Assembly (NCBI GenBank): GCA_002245135.1
Contig: NGBS01000522.1
Location: 1 to 21,024 of the forward strand
Direction: 5' to 3'
DNA length: 21,024 nucleotides
DNA from: Proteromonas lacertae
Lineage: Eukaryota; Sar; Bigyra; Opalinata; Proteromonadidae
The translations under genes were made by a program, and so were the position numbers. This document shows, one piece after another, positions 8,738 through 16,607 of the stretch (positions are counted from its first letter, which is position 1; every line of letters begins with the position of its first letter). A model generated the notes under the pieces. It searched no databases. It was not told where the DNA came from and worked only from the letters and a program-made list of their open reading frames with translations.

Positions 8738-8754
8738 TAATAATACTTATATTA
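8738..8754 (+). promoter_or_regulatory. Recurrent 17-mer, copy 2
   Basis: An identical copy of TAATAATACTTATATTA at 8048-8064, here 51 bases before the ATG at 8805, in an intergenic gap of 70 bases. This copy is the better-placed promoter candidate of the two. Confidence 0.45.
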
Positions 8755-8804
8755 CACATTATTATTATTATTAAATTGTTTTTTTTATTTTCTATTAAGA
8801 TATT

Positions 8805-9338
8805 ATGAAAAAACTAAATAAGAAAATACTGCTTGCTGTGTTTGCTCGGATGAGAGGCAAAGGCAAAAGAAAGAAGATACGGAGAGGTGAAGGATATAAA
8901 GGACATGACAAATATTATCAGAGTTTATATAATAATTTTTATAGAGAAAATGCGAAAGATTTAGTGGATATGAGAAACAGTTGTTTAAATGAAATAAAAG
9001 ATGAGATTAGTAAGTTGAATTCTAAAGACACTCCTCCTAATGAAGGTGATATTCGTAAATTGAATGATGAGCAAAAATTTTTAGAGAGACAGAATGCAAT
9101 CGATTCTATGTTATCTACATCATTACATGAAGGTAATGCAATGGCTATACCACTTGCTAATAGTTTAAGAGAGATTGATGATCAGCATTTGTTTGGTCCT
9201 AACATGTATGTGAATATGAATAGACCTAATTACAATGAAATGGCTCAAGCAAGTGCAAAGACTAGGATGCAGATGGGTGAGTATATGAGTAATCCAATTA
9301 ACCAAATCAAGATGTCACAAATGCAGCAAATGGTATAA
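8805..9338 (+). CDS. Unrecognised 177-residue basic/helical protein
   Basis: An intact frame with ATG 8805 (MKKLNKKILLAVFARMRGKG). Residues 1-35 are basic (KGKRKKIRRGEGYKG); the middle is predominantly helical and charged (DLVDMRNSCLNEIKDEISKL), and the C-terminal third is Met/Asn/Gln-rich (MQMGEYMSNPINQIKMSQMQ). No membrane segment and no known domain. The basic head could bind DNA. It follows the second 17-mer copy and precedes the acidic gene, in the same direction as the whole 7206-14298 block. One of the few uninterrupted genes here, which supports its reality. Confidence 0.7.
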   Translation: MKKLNKKILLAVFARMRGKGKRKKIRRGEGYKGHDKYYQSLYNNFYRENAKDLVDMRNSCLNEIKDEISKLNSKDTPPNEGDIRKLNDEQKFLERQNAIDSMLSTSLHEGNAMAIPLANSLREIDDQHLFGPNMYVNMNRPNYNEMAQASAKTRMQMGEYMSNPINQIKMSQMQQMV

Positions 9339-9370
9339 AATTCATGTTAATTTATATATAATAGTAGAAG

Positions 9371-9814
9371 TTGAATAAATTGATTACTCCTAAAGCAGAA
9401 ACAGATATTAAAGTACAGCCATTTACTGATATTAAACATGATATTTCAGAATTAACAAAAGATGAACTTGATAAGATAATGCAATATCTAACACCAGAAG
9501 AACAAAAGAAAATAAGAGAGGATTGGAGAGAAGCAAACAATCCTGAAAATGATGATGATGATGATGATGAATTCAAATCTGATTTTGAAGAAGAAGAACA
9601 ACAACAACAAGAACAAAAACAAGAACAAGAAGATGATGAATTTGATTCTGATTTTGATTCTGATAATTTTGATGATGTACGTGAAAATCCCAATATGACT
9701 AAGTTTGTAAAAGATAACTTTCCATCATACTATTACTCTGACTCTGATTATTACTCTGATTCTGATGATTTTGATGATGATAGATGGCAATCTGTAGAAC
9801 GAAAGAAAAAATAA
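9371..9814 (+). CDS. Highly acidic Asp/Glu/Gln-rich protein, start unclear
   Basis: The open frame has no ATG at its beginning (its first candidate codon is TTG), so the true start is uncertain. Visible: a helical N-terminal part (DISELTKDELDKIMQYLTPE and EQKKIREDWREAN), an Asp run at about 9550-9570 from GAT repeats, a Glu/Gln run, then Tyr/Asp/Ser-rich repeats (YYYSDSDYYSDSDDFDDD, about 9727-9780), ending in ERKKK. It resembles no family; acidic proteins of this type act as DNA mimics, histone-like chaperones or trans-activators, but no such claim can be shown here. Confidence 0.5.
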   Translation: MNKLITPKAETDIKVQPFTDIKHDISELTKDELDKIMQYLTPEEQKKIREDWREANNPENDDDDDDEFKSDFEEEEQQQQEQKQEQEDDEFDSDFDSDNFDDVRENPNMTKFVKDNFPSYYYSDSDYYSDSDDFDDDRWQSVERKKK

Positions 9815-9827
9815 TATCATCTATAAT

Positions 9828-9847
9828 ATCAATAACGGCTATATTTC
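9828..9847 (+). promoter_or_regulatory. AACGGCTATA promoter-like motif before 9893
   Basis: ATCAATAACGGCTATATTTC matches 2921-2940 at 19 of 20 bases. It lies 14 bases after the preceding stop and 65 bases before the ATG at 9893. Same orientation and spacing class as the ATPase copy. Confidence 0.55.
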
Positions 9848-9892
9848 TAATAGTATTGTTTCTCTATTTTTTATATTGTTTTTATATATTTT

Positions 9893-10144
9893 ATGGGTGT
9901 TAAACGAAAGCATAAGCAACAATCATCACCAAAAGAAGAAGCAATTGATTTTGAGAATCCCTCTGTGTATCATAATGCACTTAAAAGAAAATTGAAAAAG
10001 ATCATCTACAACAAAGTGAAAGATAACAAAAAAATAAAACTAGATCTTAGTCACATGGCTAACCCAACAGCCAATGTTGACAAAGGCAATGGTACATATG
10101 GATTAGAAATCTACGATCCTAAATCTAGTTTCAATAAAATATAA
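9893..10144 (+). CDS. Small Lys-rich protein or N-terminal segment, 83 residues
   Basis: Starts at ATG 9893 (MGVKRKHKQQSSPKEEAIDF) after a promoter-like motif. The product is Lys-rich (LKRKLKKIIYNKVKDNKKIK, about 9980-10040), with a C-terminal GNGTYGLEIYDP. It could be a nuclear-targeted basic protein in its own right or the head of the large coding region that follows almost at once. No family recognised. Confidence 0.45.
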   Translation: MGVKRKHKQQSSPKEEAIDFENPSVYHNALKRKLKKIIYNKVKDNKKIKLDLSHMANPTANVDKGNGTYGLEIYDPKSSFNKI

Positions 10145-10941
10145 ACGCAACAAAAAACAATTTCATGACTGATGAGATGAAATACAAATTATATATGTCA
10201 GGCATCACAGATCAGTTTGGACGATATTATAGGAACATAGGTAAGTATAACAAGCCATACTCAGATTATTATGCTCACCAGAGAATTTAACATACCAATG
10301 GCAAAATCCATTTTTATCTCAAATTGAAGGACAACCATTACAACAATGGGGATCACAGTACAATGTAAATTCATATCAATCCAATCCAAGATGGAATAAT
10401 AATGCTGGTACAACACAAAAAGATCACGAGTATGAATTACAACAAGAAAATGAAATAGTGAAAGCAAGGAATGAAGAATATCAGAGAAAGATAGCAACAA
10501 TGGAAGAAAGAGAAAAAGAGTCATTAATTGCAAAAATTGATAAATATTTCTCAGGTAATACAACATACGATTGGTTGAAATTTGGTGTGAAGTTCTGCTT
10601 ATGTACTATGACATTAGGTTCTATTTCACAAGTGTTTGATATACTATTTCCTGATAGTACTGTTGGTGCAATATTAAAGTATTTAGTAAATGCAGGAATA
10701 GGATATAGCGGTGTTATGCAATGGATATTTGGTTTATCCCCAGCATGGGTTAATGCAGCATCTTTTGTGTCAATGTTAACTCCTAATTTTGTCAGTTTGG
10801 TATATAATCGTTGGAAACAAGCTCCTCCAATGGATATGTCACAATGGATTCATTCTAAGTTAGATAGTATAATGGGTTTCTTTACTACATCACTAAGTAA
10901 TATATACAATTGGTTCAGAGGTATATTTGGCGCTACTCCTT

Positions 10942-10965
10942 CAACAACAACAACAACAACAACAA
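10942..10965 (+). repeat. CAA microsatellite, 8 units
   Basis: Eight CAA units are read as Thr (ACA) codons in the long frame, giving a Thr run. Simple trinucleotide tract inside the low-complexity part of the gene. Confidence 0.9.
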
Positions 10966-11012
10966 ATTCGACGAGTGCGCCGGTCACTTCAAATATTCAA
11001 GCATCGAATGTT

Positions 11013-11114
11013 ACAACTGGGGCCAGTTATAATAATACAACTAATAGTACTACAGCTGGGGCCAGTTATAATAATACAACTTCAATACCTACAACTGGTG
11101 CAGGTTATAATAAT
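11013..11114 (+). repeat. 39-bp tandem repeat, about 2.6 copies
   Basis: Units start at 11013, 11052 and 11091, spaced exactly 39 bases. Each encodes a 13-residue unit of the form TTGASYNNTTNST, with the third copy shortened and diverged. The period is a multiple of three, so the array can change length without shifting the frame, as in fibre or stalk-type proteins. Confidence 0.85.
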
Positions 11115-11216
11115 CAAAGTTCAAATGCTGCAAGTTACGCCGGAATGATGGCAGGTGCTGCTGCCGCCACGGGGGCAGCAGCCCAGCCAACATTCCAAAA
11201 TAACACACAACCAATG

Positions 11217-11255
11217 CAACAACAACAACAACAACAACAACAACAGCAACAACAA
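11217..11255 (+). repeat. CAA/CAG polyglutamine tract
   Basis: Thirteen Gln codons, all CAA except one CAG, follow a Met codon within the long low-complexity gene. Confidence 0.9.
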
Positions 11256-11528
11256 CCACATGATGAAAATCGTATTATGAATATTTTGCAACCATTTTTA
11301 TTATATGCCTATGGTGATTCTAATTCAATTAAGGAATTATTTATGAATAACACAAAAGCAAATTTAGAAAATGTATGTAAACAATTAGGTTTAAAACAAG
11401 ATGCTATATCTAATTTTGTGAATTATGGAGGAACAATAGATCAATTAGCAGATTATTTTGAATATTTCAAATAGGAAACTGGACACATAATCGATACGCG
11501 AAACAAAGTATCTGAATTACTCAATGGT

Positions 11529-12416
11529 ATGGGAAAACAATTTGTTTTATGGCCAAAAGTAAATTATAGTTTATTTGGTATGTCTTTAGATGGATATCCA
11601 AAGACAGGTTCAGGTAGAAGAAAACATGTTCATTTCAAACATAAGAAACATCACAGAAGAAATAAACTAAAATTAGAGAGTATCCCACGGAGGCATCTCT
11701 TGGCTACTAAGAAATTAGGTGGTAATAGTGGTATTATACCATTAAGAGTGGGTCAAAGTGTTGGTCCTAATGAGCATGTCATTATTACTAATCCAAGACA
11801 ACAAATGTATGATGCTGCTAGTGCTGCTTATAATGGAACATCACAATTACAGCCAAGTCAAATACCAGAATATATTCAACCATATATACCAAAAGAAACT
11901 GTAGGATATGATTATAATTGGAATTATGATAAATTATTTAGTCCAGGTTTGAATAGACAAGCTCGAAAAGAAGTTCAATATGCATTAACTAATAATTATG
12001 CTTCAATGTTGCCTAACAATTATCATATTAATTTTTATGATATGCTAGATCGTGAACATAAAAAAGGACATTTAAGAGGAACATTCCCATTAGCAACATT
12101 AGATACATCTAATCCAAGAAGCTATCTTTTGAACTGGCCTGAATATGTTACAGAAGCAGATGTTCAGGCATATGATAATGGAATGAATAGAGTTACAGAT
12201 CCTTTGTTACAAAAATTTCCTAAATTACAAAATTATAAATCATTACAAGAGATTATAGAAAAGAATCCTCAATTAGCAGCCTATAAAAATTATAGACAAG
12301 ATTGGTTGACCTCAACTTGGGATAAATTAACAGGTAATAATAAAGATGCAATAGAATATTATAACAAACTATTATTACAGCAGGAGTATTTGCAAAATGA
12401 ATTAGTTGATGAGTAA
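11529..12416 (+). CDS. Unrecognised 295-residue structural-type protein
   Basis: An open frame with ATG 11529 (MGKQFVLWPKVNYSLFGMSL). The head is basic and His-rich (RRKHVHFKHKKHHRRNKLKL, about 11610-11670), giving a likely nucleic-acid-binding or nuclear-signal patch. The rest is soluble, aromatic and Asn/Tyr-rich (VGYDYNWNYDKLFSPGLNRQ), with a helical C-terminus. No enzyme motif. It lies in a tight plus-strand series between the low-complexity membrane protein and the protease-bearing gene, so a virion role is inferred. The sequence just before its ATG reads LLNGMG, which fits the adenain cleavage consensus (M/I/L)xGx-G, but such short matches arise by chance. Confidence 0.6.
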   Translation: MGKQFVLWPKVNYSLFGMSLDGYPKTGSGRRKHVHFKHKKHHRRNKLKLESIPRRHLLATKKLGGNSGIIPLRVGQSVGPNEHVIITNPRQQMYDAASAAYNGTSQLQPSQIPEYIQPYIPKETVGYDYNWNYDKLFSPGLNRQARKEVQYALTNNYASMLPNNYHINFYDMLDREHKKGHLRGTFPLATLDTSNPRSYLLNWPEYVTEADVQAYDNGMNRVTDPLLQKFPKLQNYKSLQEIIEKNPQLAAYKNYRQDWLTSTWDKLTGNNKDAIEYYNKLLLQQEYLQNELVDE

Positions 12417-12490
12417 GTAAGATCAATCAATATTCAGATCCATATAATTTTGATCCAAATCGAGCTGAAAAAGTAAAAGAATATATTGCA

Positions 12491-14083
12491 TTGAATAATC
12501 AAAAGGCACAAAGATATATGGATGATCAAGAGATATTAGAAAGATCAAAATTTTATAGATGGGCATTAGATCCAAAAAATCAGGAACTGATGAATAGCGC
12601 TATAGATATGGGTGAAGGACAGTGTACATTAATTAATGAAGATAAATATAGAGAGCTGAATGAAATAGCATCACAGAATAGTAGAGATTTCATTAACTTT
12701 GATTATAACAGAGAGAAGTTAGGTCACTCACTTCCTCAAGAGTGGGTGAATGCAGATAATAAACAAAAATATGAAATAGCTATTGGTTTAGTGAAAACTG
12801 CTTGTAGTTCATGGGCACAATTTGAAAATTCACAATTTCAAAAAGCACTTGATTCATTACGTGAATCTGATTTTATGGGTTTTGCTGGTAATTTGTTCCT
12901 GTGTGTAGAGAATGTATTTAGGATATTTCCACAAATATACTATACAATGAAGTCATATTTGGTAGGTGGAGTTACTCCTCAAATGTTTGAAGTAGAGCAT
13001 GCAATGAAATATGTTCGTGCAATAGTAATGACATGTTTGGCTTATTGGTTATGGAAAAAATCTAAACTACCAACATCAGGGTTCTTGTATGTAATGTGGT
13101 ACTTCATTTTCGACTACTATGAAATAATTCGTATGCTGTCAGGTGGTAGATTACCTGCTATCACTGACTTGTATTATGGTAATTCAGAAAAAGTTAAGTC
13201 AATGTTACCTGAAGCAATTCAAAAATCATGGTTACCTGTAGACCTGTTGTATAACTTTGGTGTTTCATTTATGTTCAATACTCATCCATATGTTCGATAC
13301 TTATTTCAATTAGTTCCATTCTTCTACAAATTTTCTAATATTGGAAATATAGATGCAAAAAATGTAGGTGATACATTAAAAACAGCAGCAACTGTAGCTG
13401 CAGCTGCAAATGGAGGTGATGCAACAACTGCTGCAGCAGCAGTTAAAGGTATTAGTGAATTATCAAAAGCTATGCCATCAATGGCAAAAACTGCTGTTGC
13501 CGCTGATCCAACAGGTACATTACAAACTGTTGCAGGTATAGGAACAGTATTCAGTGCATTGACTGCTTGTTTTGGTTTGCTAGATGCAGGTGGTTTATTA
13601 AACTGGTTAAAACCAACACCATATCAACACAAGAATGCAATCAAAATGGATAACTACGTGAAACGTTCACAACAAACAATTCCAAGTTCACTCACTAATT
13701 TTGGTAGAGCAGTGAGTAATTTAGATCAAGCAAAACAACTCAGTGAAGCTATGAGTTACTTTGGAATAGGTAATGGAAATAATAAAAAAGTAAAGAAATT
13801 AATTTCACGTAGGAAAGTTTTGTATAACAGTATCACTTCAGATGCCTTATCGAACTTTGATATAGAGTTAATTGTGAAAAATGAGTTCAATAATTTCCAT
13901 GGAAAGTTCATGGGAGTGTTCTGCTGGGACGAGCTTGTACTTCCTATACCCAAAAAGAAGAATCAATGGGGAATCATAATCAATACACTCACCACACAAG
14001 CTAGCCCTGATTCTATAGGTCATTGGGTGGCCTTAGTAGTTGACAAGATCCTCAACACTTGGAAGAATTTAAAAAAAATTTGA
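12491..14083 (+). CDS. Long membrane-segment protein running into protease domain
   Basis: One uninterrupted frame; coding character extends upstream to about 12420, and the first codon at 12491 is TTG, so the real start is not certain. The N-terminal 150 residues are charged and helical. Hydrophobic segments lie at residues about 177-215 (AIVMTCLAYWLW; FLYVMWYFIFDYY), 255-285 and 340-370 (VAGIGTVFSALTACFGLL). An Ala/Gly-rich stretch (TVAAAANGGDATTAAAAVKG) sits at about 300-320. From about residue 450 the sequence becomes a Polinton-type cysteine protease. In most Polintons the protease is a separate short gene, so carriage on a large membrane protein is unusual. The remainder of this protein is unrecognised. 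Confidence 0.6.
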   Translation: MNNQKAQRYMDDQEILERSKFYRWALDPKNQELMNSAIDMGEGQCTLINEDKYRELNEIASQNSRDFINFDYNREKLGHSLPQEWVNADNKQKYEIAIGLVKTACSSWAQFENSQFQKALDSLRESDFMGFAGNLFLCVENVFRIFPQIYYTMKSYLVGGVTPQMFEVEHAMKYVRAIVMTCLAYWLWKKSKLPTSGFLYVMWYFIFDYYEIIRMLSGGRLPAITDLYYGNSEKVKSMLPEAIQKSWLPVDLLYNFGVSFMFNTHPYVRYLFQLVPFFYKFSNIGNIDAKNVGDTLKTAATVAAAANGGDATTAAAAVKGISELSKAMPSMAKTAVAADPTGTLQTVAGIGTVFSALTACFGLLDAGGLLNWLKPTPYQHKNAIKMDNYVKRSQQTIPSSLTNFGRAVSNLDQAKQLSEAMSYFGIGNGNNKKVKKLISRRKVLYNSITSDALSNFDIELIVKNEFNNFHGKFMGVFCWDELVLPIPKKKNQWGIIINTLTTQASPDSIGHWVALVVDKILNTWKNLKKI

Positions 14084-14298
14084 AAAAATTAAAGAAGTAT
14101 CATAATGAAAAGTATGAACTTAAAATCAATGGAGTACAGAATCAAAATTCAAATACTGCTAACTGTGGTTTTTTTGCTATTAATTTTTTGAAAAATATTT
14201 TAAGAGATCAGTGTAGTTTCAAAAAGGCTACTGACTATAATACAATAGTGGGTGAAGCAAAAATTAGGTTAATGAAAAAACAATTTGGATTAATATAA
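13841..14298 (+). pseudogene. Adenovirus-type (Ulp1-like) cysteine protease domain, broken
   Basis: This maturation protease would cleave virion precursors. Seen: the start SNFDIELIVKNEFNNFHGKF then MGVFCWDELVLP, a catalytic-His motif GHWVAL (His codon 14021-14023), and a C-terminal QNQNSNTANCGFFAINFL with Gln and the nucleophile Cys (codon 14164-14166). Known: Polinton proteases (adenain/C5 and Ulp1 relatives) begin with LSNFDIE then a GVF-x-x-DELP block and end with Cys-Gly-x-(F/Y). The length, about 150 residues, is at the short end for the family. It follows directly on the membrane-rich coding sequence. Interrupted. Confidence 0.8.
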
Positions 14299-14345
14299 TA
14301 TATAATATATAATTATTACTTAATTATTTTTTTTTCTGTTTTTCT

Positions 14346-14753
14346 TTATGTGTGGTGAAATATTGTATGAGTTTCAATATATTCTATCATCTCTGTATTC
14401 ATATGAGTACATTTAAAGAATATTGGCATCTTACCATTAAAGTGTCTTTGTGGCATTCTAATGATTACTTTTTTCATTGTTGGTGTGTATGTAACTTTGG
14501 GTCTATCTCTATCTCCTAAGTCACAAGGACCTACAAACACTAATATCAAACGTTGACTCATGATCATGTTAATCATTTTGTGTGTTAACTCAAAATACCA
14601 TTGATATATAGGTTTTCGATGATAAAAAAATATAAGGAATTGTAGGCTATACAAATCTAAGTATATGTCAGGGCCACTTAAATGATATTTCTTTGTTACC
14701 TTGGATTCAAGTTCTGGTAATTTATATTCAATCTGTGGTGGTAGTGTAATCAT
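14346..14753 (-). CDS. Unrecognised 135-residue protein
   Basis: An intact minus-strand frame with ATG 14753 (MITLPPQIEYKLPELESKVT), converging on the protease gene with a 47-base gap. It has aromatic-rich central strands (LYSLQFLIFFYHRKPIYQWY), then RLILVFVGPCDLGDRDRP, then HFNGKMPIFFKCTHMNTEMI. The alternating hydrophobic strands suggest a compact beta-rich or mixed fold, without a membrane signature. No family recognised. Small proteins next to the protease are often virion or assembly factors, but this is inference. Confidence 0.6.
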   Translation of the reverse strand: MITLPPQIEYKLPELESKVTKKYHLSGPDIYLDLYSLQFLIFFYHRKPIYQWYFELTHKMINMIMSQRLILVFVGPCDLGDRDRPKVTYTPTMKKVIIRMPQRHFNGKMPIFFKCTHMNTEMIEYIETHTIFHHT

Positions 14754-15158
14754 ATATAAAAAATAGAATATACTATATGTATATGTATAATAAAATATTT
14801 TAAAATAAAAGAAATTAAAAAAATGGGATTACTAATAGTCTGTGCTAGGAATCGAACCACTAATGCCAGCTGCATGACTCTTTTTTCCTTGCACAGTCTA
14901 TCAGATCCCAATTAAATAAAAAAAGGGCATTTAGATATACCGTGCCAGGATGATTCAAGCCGAATTTCAATGGCGCAATATTAAACAACACATCCAAGTA
15001 GAAATTATTAAACTTCCATAAATTCCTTGTGAAATTAATTTAATAAATAAATAAATAATTATAAATTAGAAACGCAGCCCTCATCGTAGCTAGTCTATCC
15101 AATGCCCAATAATAATAAAACAACATATACAATATATAGCATAATAAAAATTTATTCG
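14754..15158. other. Non-coding gap holding a long hairpin
   Basis: No coding frame is supported in these 405 bases. Besides the hairpin at 14824-14910 there are AT-rich stretches, an ATAA run near 15040-15055, and two GC-richer patches (about 14926-14980 and 15070-15105). The patch at 15088-15095, read on the minus strand, shares GATAGACT with one arm of the hairpin. No promoter motif of the other families is seen. Confidence 0.5.
14824..14910 (-). ncRNA. Hairpin with tRNA-promoter-like boxes
   Basis: Ends TGGGAT (14824-14829) and ATCCCA (14905-14910) are exact inverse complements, and the arms continue imperfectly through AGTCTGTGC and GCACAGTCT. On the minus strand the 11 bases at 14848-14858 read GGTTCGATTCC, an exact fit to the pol III B-box consensus, preceded by TGGCATTAGTGG, resembling an A box. 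The spacing is not that of a tRNA and a cloverleaf does not fold, so it is a tRNA-like or SINE-like remnant or a structured RNA. Evidence for transcription is absent. Confidence 0.35.
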
Positions 15159-16444
15159 TTACAATATTGATTTGTCTCCCTTCTTTCTCTTGGGTCTCTC
15201 CAGTATTTTTCTAAACCATGTGGTTGGTGCATCATCTTTTCTCACTAACTGCAACTCATAGTGTTTGAATCGAATTAATGAAAAACCTTGAATGTCATTC
15301 CCATTGATATCACCTAAATTGTATGAATATCGATTTTTCTTGATTATCTTATATACATTGTCTGACCAGTATATGTTCTTATCCATTTTACATCTTCTCT
15401 CTTTGAATCTCACCAAATCATCTACTTCGATATTTTGACCAGTATGATCTAATTTTTCATAATTCTTTAAGTTGTAGTTAATTGATTTTTGTAATATTTG
15501 TTTTTGTAATTCTGGACTATGGAATACCTCATTTGGGGTATATCCTTTAATTCCTGGTAATGGCTTGTTGTTATAGTCATCTATCACTTCCTGTATTATA
15601 CTATCTAGTTTCAATTTATAATTCATATCTGGTATAATATGCTTATCATTGTGATCAATATCTGCCATATATGTAGGTGCATCATATCCCAGATCCACCA
15701 AGTGTTTGTACAACAATCTTTTTATCACACTCACTGATCTATCCAATAATGATTCTATTTTATGCTCAGAACCATCTTTTTGAAAATATGAAATTCCTTC
15801 AGCATCACATAACTTCTTGATATTTGAAAAACTAGTATCAGCATCTGATAGAATACTTACCACATTTTTATGTGTTTTGTTTCCATAGGCATCTGTTTCA
15901 TAATACCACTTCTGAAATGCATCCAATGTAATATCACCATATTTATTAGGCATAAATATTGCCCATACTTTTCTTGAATTCATTTCGATAAAATACAAAT
16001 GTTCCATATCAGGTAAGAAAACACTATATCCATTTGGAAGTACCCAGGCTTTTTGATAGTTGCGAATGGATTATTTTTTTTATATTTGAAATCGACAATT
16101 TGTTTTCCAGGTTGTCTCCTTAAGTATTCACGTACTACATCTGGTGGTGGAGCTATATCATTCATACTAGACAAATGTTGTGTCATTTTGACAAATTCAT
16201 TTTCATTAAGGTAATAATATTTTTTATATAGCTCATCTAAGCGTGATCGATATTGGGCAATTTGGTTTGACATTTGGTCTTCATACGAAGCCTCTCTTGT
16301 TGGATGTGTAATATTCGGTGCTCCATGGTTAATATATGTTGCAAGTGATAAGTTACCATTTGTAGGTAATGGTTTGACAGGATATGGGTTCTGGTTGCTA
16401 TATGAGCTGTATAAATGTGGATCGTAACTATTAGTGCTAAACAT
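15159..16444 (-). pseudogene. Retroviral-type DDE integrase, broken
   Basis: This enzyme inserts the element's DNA ends into host DNA. I take ATG 16444 (MFSTNSYDPHLY...) as start; a longer reading uses a TTG. Order: a Tyr/Pro/Asn-rich leader of about 60 residues; a helical segment with YRSRLDELYKKYYYLNENEF; a linker VREYLRRQPGKQI; then the catalytic core with KPGYFQMDIV (first Asp, about 16040), SILSDADTSF (second Asp, about 15845) and HKIESLLDRSV (Glu, about 15750). A C-terminal SH3-like DNA-binding part follows (VDDLVRFKERRC, VYKIIKKNRYSYNLGDINGN), and a basic tail. No HHCC zinc finger is apparent. It diverges from the gene at 16608. Interrupted. Confidence 0.85.
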
Positions 16445-16607
16445 ATGGTCCAAAAACAAAAAACAAAAGTAATAATGAAATTCATTTCATTATGATTATT
16501 ATCTAAACTAATAGAGTTATATGTCTTTATAACAACATTTAAAAATATATATATACATATAACATTTGTTCATCGTTCAACGTTATTTCCCTTTCAATTC
16601 ATTTATT
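16445..16607. promoter_or_regulatory. Divergent promoter region of integrase and 16608 gene
   Basis: The 163-bp AT-rich gap lies between divergent starts. It holds a TATA-like AAAATATATATATACATATA (about 16542-16561) about 50 bases before ATG 16608, and CAACGTTATTTCCC (about 16578), a weak relative of the AACGG motif. Promoter function is inferred. Confidence 0.45.

Larger units (their letters stand above)
10165..11474 (+). pseudogene. Large coiled-coil, membrane-spanning and low-complexity protein, broken
   Basis: The clear long frame covers 10458-11474; coding character begins earlier, near ATG 10165. Order of parts: an aromatic/Asn-rich segment; a charged coiled coil (ENEIVKARNEEYQRKIATME); hydrophobic segments at about 10580-10700 and 10725-10800 (FCLCTMTLGSISQVFDILF; WVNAASFVSMLTPNFVSLV); a second amphipathic part ending NIYNWFRGIFGA; then Thr/Asn/Ser/Ala-rich repeats and about 13 Gln; finally a folded-looking helical C-terminus (ENVCKQLGLKQDAISNFVN, about 11365-11420). 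Two or more membrane segments plus a long flexible stalk would fit a membrane-anchored virion protein. I know no named family for it. Interrupted. Confidence 0.55.

Noticed and set aside
9352-9693. Ser/Cys-rich minus-strand open frame
   Set aside because: It is the antisense of GAT/GAA-rich acidic coding sequence; the Ser and Cys runs are produced by that low-complexity tract.
10927-11148. Plus-strand frame with poly-Gln and Ile/Gln repeats
   Set aside because: It overlaps the longer low-complexity gene in another register; the Gln run is the CAA tract read out of phase.
14824-14910. A functional tRNA gene on the minus strand
   Set aside because: The B-box is perfect, but the T-stem does not pair, the A box is adjacent rather than 30-40 bases away, and no cloverleaf can be drawn.
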